From Spirochaetota bacterium (GTDB lineage Bacteria > Spirochaetota > Spirochaetia > DSM-27196 > PWMO01), in assembly GCA_009908735.1 (NCBI GenBank), contig JAAAOR010000134.1:1-12276 (forward strand): a stretch of 12,276 bases of DNA. Reading direction: 5' to 3'. Within the stretch, counting starts at the first letter, position 1. Each line of letters opens with the position of its first letter. The notes under the pieces are model-generated. The model was not told the DNA's origin, did no database searches, and saw only the letters and a program-made list of their open reading frames with translations. Below, in pieces: positions 7,672-12,276 of this stretch. Position numbers and translations under genes: made by a program.

Positions 7672-7918
7672 CGCGGGTGCCGTCGCCTCCCAGTTCCCTC
7701 TTCGGCTGTTTTGGAGCGCGCGTTGAGCGGCGGCGAAAGGTGAACGGGAGCGTGACGAGGACGCCGAGAAAGAAGGCGACAAACAGGCTGATAAAGATGG
7801 GAACGTCGTCAAAGCGGTAGAACCCAAATGATACGTCCGACACGTTGGCGGCGTTAAAACCGACAAAGGCCAGGATCAGCCCCACTACGACCAGAAATAC
7901 GACCAGTTTCCACGGCAT
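7640..7918 (-). CDS. LapA-family (DUF1049) small membrane protein
   Basis: A 92-aa inner-membrane protein with two transmembrane segments (about 4-22 and 40-60). A short extracytoplasmic loop (NAANVSDVSFGFYRFDDVP) lies between them, and a hydrophilic charged tail follows FRRR at 61-64. The N...V.FGF...D.P loop and the GVLVTLPF end of helix two fit the LapA/DUF1049 family. In E. coli the relative LapA works with LapB in control of lipopolysaccharide assembly; spirochaetes often lack LPS, so the role here is open. The ATG at 7918 has GGAGG (7933-7929) ten bases upstream, and the stop codon of the preceding gene lies inside GGAGGTAA. An upstream extension of the frame has no supporting signal. 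Confidence 0.85.
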   Translation of the reverse strand: MPWKLVVFLVVVGLILAFVGFNAANVSDVSFGFYRFDDVPIFISLFVAFFLGVLVTLPFTFRRRSTRAPKQPKRELGGDGTRDENETEQTQT

Positions 7919-7925
7919 GCCGCAC

Positions 7926-8291
7926 TTACCTCCGGGCCCTGAGGCCACGAGCAAAGCGAAAAATGTTCACAACTCCGGTCCCCAGAAGACCGAGGCCACC
8001 AAGCCACATCAGCCCCGAAGCCAGCCCGCCGACCAGTGGCAGCGACGCGACGGCGGTGAGCAGTCCGCCTCCGGCAATCACCGCTCCGCCGATGCGATCG
8101 GCCTTTTTGCCTGAGGAGAGGCCGAGTCCCGCCACGGTGAGCACGCCACCGACGAGGAGACCGGGAAGCGACAACCCGGCGCCGAATTGAGTGAGCCCCC
8201 GCAAGAGCAGGAGGCCCAGCCCCGAGGCGCTGCTTACAATTCCCGTCATCCCCTGTCGCTCGAGTTTCTCTCGTGGTACCAGCTCATTCAT
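7926..8291 (-). CDS. Small Gly-rich integral membrane protein (unknown function)
   Basis: The 121-aa protein has a charged N-terminus (MNELVPREKLERQ), three or four hydrophobic Gly/Leu-rich segments (about 17-30, 33-58, 66-84, 86-107) and a basic C-terminus ending RFARGLRARR, which by the positive-inside rule probably lies in the cytoplasm. I do not recognise a family. The frame extends another 72 codons upstream into the AICAR formyltransferase gene, but that part is an Arg-rich shadow. The ATG at 8291 is preceded by a purine-rich AAGGGGGAAGAG and sits 17 bases after the formyltransferase stop. It is followed seven bases later by the LapA-like gene, so the two membrane proteins are probably made together. 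Confidence 0.8.
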   Translation of the reverse strand: MNELVPREKLERQGMTGIVSSASGLGLLLLRGLTQFGAGLSLPGLLVGGVLTVAGLGLSSGKKADRIGGAVIAGGGLLTAVASLPLVGGLASGLMWLGGLGLLGTGVVNIFRFARGLRARR

Positions 8292-8308
8292 GGCGCTCTT
8301 CCCCCTTT

Positions 8309-9559
8309 TTAATGCTTGAACGCACGCTGGCCCGTGAAGACCATCGCCACGTTCTGCTCGTTGCAGGCCTCGATCACTTCCCAGTCCCGAAGCGATCCAC
8401 CCGGCTGTATGACAGCCGTCACGCCGCAGGAGACGCCCACGTCGAGCCCGTCGCGAAACGGGAAAAACCCGTCGGAGGCCATGGACGCACCCTTCAGCCC
8501 TCCGCACCCGTCATCGACGATTTGACGGACCTCCGCCTTGGCGCCTTCATCGAGCTCGGAAAACAGCGCCCCGTGCAGCCGCCACGCCTCCCGTTCCAGC
8601 CCCTTTCGGAGGGCCTTGTCGCGTGCGATCTCGGCGGCACCGACGCGGTCTTGCTCTCCGGTACCGATCCCCACGGTGACGCCGTCTCGCACATACACGA
8701 TAGCATTGCTGGTCACAGCACCTGCCACGATCCACGCCATGCGCAGGTCCCGTGCCTCCGAGGGCGTGGGAGCCCGACGGACCGCGTACACCGTACCTTT
8801 ATGTTCGGTGCGTGCGGGCTCCATGTTCTCTCTCTCGGGCAGTGTCGGAACGGCGGACCACTGCACGATGACGCCACCGTCCATGAGGGAATGCAGGTCA
8901 ACAACCCGCGTCCCCACGAAGGCGGAAAGGCGATCAATATTTGCAATACGCAAAACCCGAAGGTTCTTGCGCTCGGCGAGCACCGCGAGCGCCCCGTCGG
9001 AGTAAGAGGGGGCCACCACAACCTCCGTGTAGTGTGAGGCGATGAGCGTCGCCGTTTCTTCGTCGACCGGCCTGTTCACTCCCACAGCGCCGCCAAACGC
9101 CGCAATGCGGTCGGCATCGAAGGCGCGCGTATAGGCCTCCGCCGGAGTCTCGCCGACCGCCACGCCGCAGGGGTTGTTGTGTTTGATGATGGCCACCGCC
9201 GGATCATCATCAAAGTAGCGCAGAATGTTCAGCGCCGCGTCCGCGTCCGTGATGTTGATTTTCCCCGGGTGCTTCCCGGACTGCAGAAGTTCCACATCGG
9301 AGGCCAGGTACTGCCCCGGCTGGATGCACTCCACCTCTCCGAGGCAGAGATTGCCGTTCTGCAGACGATACAACGCCGCTTCCTGGTCCGGGTTCTCACC
9401 GTAGCGCAGCCCCTTTCGCTCTCCGTCCACCACCCAGTCGACTTTTTCGTAGATGAGCGTCTGGCGCTGCTGATCGTCGTAGAACGATAGTTCCATCATG
9501 CGTGGGAACAGGTCGGGGTGGATCTGTCTATACATCGCCGAGAGCTTGTCTTTGCTCAT
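8309..9559 (-). CDS. purH: AICAR formyltransferase (C-terminal PurH activity as a separate protein)
   Basis: Transfers a formyl group from 10-formyl-THF to AICAR to give FAICAR, the penultimate step to IMP. Signatures seen are RYGENPDQ (52-59), KHNNPCG (126-132, containing the catalytic Lys-His pair), SDGFFPFRDGLD, PGGSLRDWEVIEAC and the C-terminal GQRAFKH ending in the family's terminal His. In most bacteria this domain is fused behind IMP cyclohydrolase. Here it is its own 416-aa gene with an extra N-terminal segment of about 50 residues before RYGENP. Its ATG follows the cyclohydrolase stop by three bases, in the same reading frame, with GGAG (9569-9566) six bases upstream. The separate activity is sometimes named PurV. 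The substrate-making FolD is encoded in the same operon. Confidence 0.95.
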   Translation of the reverse strand: MSKDKLSAMYRQIHPDLFPRMMELSFYDDQQRQTLIYEKVDWVVDGERKGLRYGENPDQEAALYRLQNGNLCLGEVECIQPGQYLASDVELLQSGKHPGKINITDADAALNILRYFDDDPAVAIIKHNNPCGVAVGETPAEAYTRAFDADRIAAFGGAVGVNRPVDEETATLIASHYTEVVVAPSYSDGALAVLAERKNLRVLRIANIDRLSAFVGTRVVDLHSLMDGGVIVQWSAVPTLPERENMEPARTEHKGTVYAVRRAPTPSEARDLRMAWIVAGAVTSNAIVYVRDGVTVGIGTGEQDRVGAAEIARDKALRKGLEREAWRLHGALFSELDEGAKAEVRQIVDDGCGGLKGASMASDGFFPFRDGLDVGVSCGVTAVIQPGGSLRDWEVIEACNEQNVAMVFTGQRAFKH

Positions 9560-9562
9560 CCG

Positions 9563-10270
9563 TCACTCCGTTGGTGTGCTTGGGGTCTGGGGCAGGCTGT
9601 AAGTTTCGTCGAGAGACATACCGCTGTTGCTATCGATCCACGAGCTGATGCTCGCGTCGTAGCGGGCGGTGTGGGAAAACGCCTCACATGCGAGTCGAAA
9701 GCGCGTTTGGAGGCCCAGAGTTCCACCGCTGTCCTCCAGCTCCTCGACGAGGGAACCGTAACTGTCGGGATTGCACACCGCCGCGACACGAAGAAAGTTC
9801 TTGGCAGAGGCCCGGATCAGCGTCGGCCCGCCGATGTCGATGTTCTGTCGCGCGCCCTCGAGATCGTGCGGATAGGCGGCGACCTGCTGCGAGAACGGAT
9901 AGAGATTCACGACGGTCATATCGAAGGCGACGGCACCCGCCTGAGCGAGGTGACGCATGTGTTCCTCGTTCTCCGCGTCCGCGAGCAACCCCAGATAGAT
10001 TCGAAAGTCGAGGGTTTTCACGAGCCCCCCGGCCATTTCTTCCTGTCCGGTGTACTCGGAGATAGAAACGAGGTTCCTCTCTGAGCGGCGACCGAGAAGC
10101 TCTGCAAGGCGCGAGTAGGTGCCGCCGGTGGAGTAAAAGACCACGTCCGGATTGGCCGCCAGCACCCCTTCGGCGAGAACCTCGAGATCCTGCTTGTCGG
10201 CCACACTGACGATAACCCGTCGGATCGCAATGCGGTCCGCCGTCGACCCCACTCGGTAGTGCTTACTCAT
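9563..10270 (-). CDS. purH: IMP cyclohydrolase (N-terminal PurH activity as a separate protein)
   Basis: Closes the ring of FAICAR to form IMP. The MGS-like domain shows RRVIVSVADK, STGGTYSRLAELL, SEYTG (71-75), VVNLYPF (120-126), NIDIGGPT (143-150) and RASAKNF (153-159). Residues corresponding to the catalytic Lys, Tyr, Asp and Lys of the bifunctional enzyme are present (Lys85, Tyr124, Asp145, Lys157). The usual VKTLHP motif reads VKTLDF (84-89), an unusual change next to the first lysine. The 235-aa protein ends with a Ser/Thr/Pro-rich tail, where the fused enzyme would continue. ATG 10270 overlaps the folE2 stop by eight bases, with GAGG five bases upstream. The separate activity is sometimes called PurJ. 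Confidence 0.93.
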   Translation of the reverse strand: MSKHYRVGSTADRIAIRRVIVSVADKQDLEVLAEGVLAANPDVVFYSTGGTYSRLAELLGRRSERNLVSISEYTGQEEMAGGLVKTLDFRIYLGLLADAENEEHMRHLAQAGAVAFDMTVVNLYPFSQQVAAYPHDLEGARQNIDIGGPTLIRASAKNFLRVAAVCNPDSYGSLVEELEDSGGTLGLQTRFRLACEAFSHTARYDASISSWIDSNSGMSLDETYSLPQTPSTPTE

Positions 10271-11039
10271 CGCTCCCTCGCTCTACGTAGGCGTAGGCCT
10301 CGTGGTTGTGAATGCTCTCCGCGTTCTCCGCCTCCACGCTGAACCAGGGGAAGTGATCGAGCTCCTCGATGCGAACGCTCACCTCGCGCACCAGGTCCTC
10401 TACAAACACCGGGTTGTCGTAGGCCGTTTCGGTCACGTAGCGCTCATCCTCGCGCTTGAGCAGGGTGTAGAGCCCCGATGAGGCGGAGGCCTCTATGATT
10501 TCGATGACGTCCTCGATCCAAAAGAACGGACCGAGCTTGACCGTCACGCGGACCGTCCCTCGTTGGTTATGCGCGCCGCGGCTCGAGATTTCCCTCGAGC
10601 ACGGGCATACCGTCTGCACAGGCGCCTCGATTCCCACGTAGAATCGCCGTTCATGGTCTGAGACGGAGCCGATGTACTTGCATGTGTAGGACATGATGCT
10701 GGTCTGGCCGGTGACCGGTGCCTGTTTCTTCATGAAGTACGGAAACGATACCACGGAGTATGCCGCTTCCGCCTCGACCGCCTCCCGCACCTGCTCGAGC
10801 ATGTCGAGAAACGTAGGCATCTGGATGTCGGTGTAGTGATTATTGAACACCTCGATAAAGCGGCTCATGTGAGTGCCTTTGTAATGGTGCGGGAGGCTCG
10901 CAAAGATGTCGACGGTGGCGATCGTAGGCTGCGTGCCCGCCTGTTTGTCCAGCACCGTAACCGGGTAGCGCAGATTCTTCACGCCAACTTTCTGAAGCGG
11001 GATGTTTCGCTCGTCCTTCTGGCCCTGAACATCAACCAT
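10263..11039 (-). CDS. folE2: GTP cyclohydrolase FolE2 (type IB)
   Basis: Converts GTP to 7,8-dihydroneopterin triphosphate, the entry to folate (and queuosine-type) synthesis. FolE2 is unrelated in sequence to FolE and does not strictly require zinc. Signatures are VGVKNLRYPV near the N-terminus, the Cys pair in QTVCPCSREIS (Cys145 and Cys147 from this start) and NAESIHNHEAYAY near the C-terminus with the metal-binding Glu and His. The 258-aa length is typical. I chose ATG 11039 because GGAGG (11051-11047) is seven bases upstream. The alternative GTG at 11045 would be one base from it. The start overlaps the folD stop by eight bases (ATGGTTGA). In many bacteria folE2 is a zinc-starvation paralogue, but its place between folD and purH suggests housekeeping use here. 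Confidence 0.96.
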   Translation of the reverse strand: MVDVQGQKDERNIPLQKVGVKNLRYPVTVLDKQAGTQPTIATVDIFASLPHHYKGTHMSRFIEVFNNHYTDIQMPTFLDMLEQVREAVEAEAAYSVVSFPYFMKKQAPVTGQTSIMSYTCKYIGSVSDHERRFYVGIEAPVQTVCPCSREISSRGAHNQRGTVRVTVKLGPFFWIEDVIEIIEASASSGLYTLLKREDERYVTETAYDNPVFVEDLVREVSVRIEELDHFPWFSVEAENAESIHNHEAYAYVERGSDE

Positions 11040-11916
11040 CGGCACGCCTCCGCGCAGATTCCACGGTGTTACTCATTAGCATAGCAATCGTCATGGGACC
11101 CACTCCTCCCGGCACAGGGGTGATGCGCGACGCGCGCTCGGAGGCTCCCTCGAACTCGACGTCGCCCACGAGCCGGTATCCTTTCTTTGCCTCCGGGTCA
11201 TCCACGCGATTGATACCGACGTCCACGACCGCCGCCCCCTCTCCCACCATGTCGCCGGTGATAAAGCCCACCTGCCCGGCAGCCGCAACGAGAATGTCCG
11301 CCCGCCTCGTGTGGGCGGCAAGATCGGTGGTTCTGCTGTGGCAGACCGTAACCGTCGCGTTGGCTCCGGAGCGTTTTTGCATCAGAAGGGCCGCAAGCGG
11401 TTTTCCCACTATATTGCTGCGCCCGACAACCACAACGTGACGGCCCTCGACCGCGATGCCGCTTCGCTCGAGCATGACGAGAATGCCGTGAGGCGTGCAG
11501 GGGTAGAAGGCGTCCTCACCGGAGAGCAGCTTTCCGAGATTCACCGGGTGAAAGCCGTCCACATCCTTGGCCGGGTCGATGCTGATGATAACGCGCTGCG
11601 GCTCGATCTGAGGCGGAAGCGGTAATTGTACGAGAATGCCGTCGATATCCGCATCACCGTTGAGCTCGGACACCGTCGAAAGCAGTTCCGACTCGCTGGT
11701 TTGTTCGGGCAGTCGGATATCACGGGAGTGGATCCCCGCCTTCTCGCAGGCTCGCTGCTTGGAACGAACGTAGGTCGCACTGGCCGTGTTCTCCCCCACA
11801 AGGACCGTAGCAAGCCCCGGGACCACGCCCCGGGCCGCCAGAGACTCCACGTCCAGCCGGACTTCCTCTCGAATCTGCGCTGAAACTGCTTTGCCGTCGA
11901 TTATTTCCGCCGCCAT
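11032..11916 (-). CDS. folD: Methylenetetrahydrofolate dehydrogenase / methenyltetrahydrofolate cyclohydrolase
   Basis: A bifunctional cytoplasmic enzyme that interconverts methylene-, methenyl- and 10-formyl-THF. It supplies the formyl donor for the AICAR formyltransferase encoded two genes downstream. The substrate site shows TYVRSK (Tyr49, catalytic Lys53), VQLPLP (96-101) and KDVDGFHP (117-124). The NADP-binding half shows VVGRSNIVGKP (163-173) and VCHSRT, and the C-terminus has TPVPGGVGPMT. At 294 aa it is a normal length. It is the first gene of the folD-folE2-purH operon. The ATG at 11916 has no clear Shine-Dalgarno (only GATGAGCG precedes it), so it may have a very short leader. Confidence 0.97.
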   Translation of the reverse strand: MAAEIIDGKAVSAQIREEVRLDVESLAARGVVPGLATVLVGENTASATYVRSKQRACEKAGIHSRDIRLPEQTSESELLSTVSELNGDADIDGILVQLPLPPQIEPQRVIISIDPAKDVDGFHPVNLGKLLSGEDAFYPCTPHGILVMLERSGIAVEGRHVVVVGRSNIVGKPLAALLMQKRSGANATVTVCHSRTTDLAAHTRRADILVAAAGQVGFITGDMVGEGAAVVDVGINRVDDPEAKKGYRLVGDVEFEGASERASRITPVPGGVGPMTIAMLMSNTVESARRRADG

Positions 11917-11945
11917 CGCTCATCTAGTAGCATAATCAATCGCCA

Positions 11946-11977
11946 AGTTCAACTCGGGCGCAGTTCAACTCAGGCAC
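11946..11977. repeat. Tandem 16-bp near-palindromic repeat in the folD upstream region
   Basis: Two adjacent copies, AGTTCAACTCGGGCGC (11946-11961) and AGTTCAACTCAGGCAC (11962-11977), differ at two positions. Each begins with AGTTCAACT, a 9-bp inverted repeat (AGTT-C-AACT). On the minus strand each copy reads TTGAAC, a -35-like hexamer. The placement between folD and a divergent exported-protein gene makes an operator for a dimeric repressor plausible. I do not recognise the regulator. Confidence 0.6.
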
Positions 11978-11982
11978 CAATG

Positions 11983-12012
11983 TTGATTCCCGGTACGGCA
12001 GCGTGCTACATT
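11983..12012 (+). promoter_or_regulatory. Candidate promoter of the right-end exported protein gene
   Basis: TTGATT (11983-11988) and TACATT (12007-12012) are 18 bp apart, and the -10 is preceded by TGC, making an extended -10. Transcription would start near 12019, giving an 18-base leader that contains GGGAG before the TTG start. It lies immediately downstream of the tandem repeat. Confidence 0.45.
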
Positions 12013-12036
12013 TATCGAACTACTCGGGAGAGACAC

Positions 12037-12276
12037 TTGTTGTACACGCGAATATCGATACTAATCGCCGTTCTGGCACTGCTACTGTATCCCGTCACCA
12101 CCGCCGTGGCGCAGGAAGAACCTGAATCGCCGCCGGAAGAAGACGCTCCGGCTGAAGAGGAATTCGTTCCCACCTACACCCTTGGGGACCAGACGCTCGC
12201 CATAAACATGGGCCTGTTCATCCCCCTGTTCTTTGCGGGCGGCCCCGACGGCATTGCAAATGCGAACCTTTCACTT
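12037..12276 (+). CDS. Exported protein, 5' part only (runs off the window)
   Basis: The frame is open from TTG 12037 (or TTG 12040) to the end of the window, 80 codons, with no stop. GGGAG (12026-12030) lies six bases before the first TTG. The protein begins with a clear Sec signal peptide: Arg near the N-terminus, hydrophobic core ILIAVLALLLYPV, and likely cleavage at AVA/QEE. An acidic Pro/Glu linker follows, then YTLGDQTLAINMGLFIPLFF, an alternating pattern compatible with the first strand of an outer-membrane beta-barrel. There is no lipobox Cys. The gene is easy to miss because it lacks an early ATG. It is divergent from folD. I cannot name the family from this fragment. Confidence 0.75.
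   Translation, partial: MLYTRISILIAVLALLLYPVTTAVAQEEPESPPEEDAPAEEEFVPTYTLGDQTLAINMGLFIPLFFAGGPDGIANANLSL

Noticed and set aside
7672..7866. 65-residue N-terminal extension of the SPOR protein
   Set aside because: It overlaps the LapA-like coding region, is Ser/Pro/Arg low-complexity, and would bury the signal peptide.
8292..8507. 72-residue N-terminal extension of the Gly-rich membrane protein
   Set aside because: It overlaps the conserved C-terminus of the formyltransferase and reads as Arg-rich shadow; ATG 8291 has a purine-rich site upstream.
9563..9565. TGA between the purH halves read as selenocysteine
   Set aside because: No SECIS-like hairpin follows, and a Shine-Dalgarno and ATG immediately restart translation.
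11040..11045. GTG 11045 as the folE2 start
   Set aside because: It is one base from the GGAGG, too close for initiation; ATG 11039 has seven-base spacing.
11924..11952. folD promoter TTGAAC-17 bp-TACTAG on the minus strand
   Set aside because: The -10 matches consensus at only three positions; the -35-like hexamer is part of the tandem repeat, so it is not listed as a promoter.

Overview
The window looks like a piece of a GC-rich spirochaete chromosome, probably a free-living Spirochaetales/Spirochaetaceae member. This is inferred from three things: a one-piece tmRNA whose tag (ADEADYALAA) ends in DYALAA, as I recall for treponemes; a lipoprotein with the relaxed lipobox usual in spirochaetes; and the overall gene style. 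No marker in the window fixes the genus. There are no mobile elements, CRISPR arrays, tRNAs or rRNAs, and no stretch longer than about 170 bases lacks a gene or RNA.

Left end (1-574): a strong sigma70-type promoter drives ssrA (tmRNA, + strand, 58-402). A 140-base segment right after it (418-557) can fold into a closed four-way junction with three hairpins and a possible loop-loop contact. It lies in the convergent gap between ssrA and guaA and is not explained by any feature I recognise.

575-4832 (minus strand): guaB - purA - guaA, the complete IMP branch point. GuaB and GuaA turn IMP into GMP. PurA commits IMP to AMP. purA and guaA overlap. A short divergent promoter region (4833-4917) separates guaB from a large + strand lipoprotein gene (4918-6486) whose likely promoter would give a leaderless or nearly leaderless mRNA.

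6568-11916 (minus strand): a tightly packed, probably single operon, folD - folE2 - IMP cyclohydrolase - AICAR formyltransferase - small Gly-rich membrane protein - LapA-family membrane protein - SPOR-domain periplasmic protein. FolD makes the 10-formyl-THF used by AICAR formyltransferase, and FolE2 starts pterin synthesis. The normally fused PurH is split into two genes that sit in the same frame, separated by TGA CGG ATG. Together with guaB-purA-guaA the window covers the last two steps to IMP and both exits from it.

Right end (11917-12276): a 120-base divergent promoter region with a tandem 16-bp near-palindromic repeat, then the 5' part of a + strand exported protein that starts with TTG and runs off the window.

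The most interesting items are the structured ssrA-adjacent element, the in-frame split purH with an altered cyclohydrolase motif, the divergent two-barrel lipoprotein, and the tandem repeat upstream of folD.
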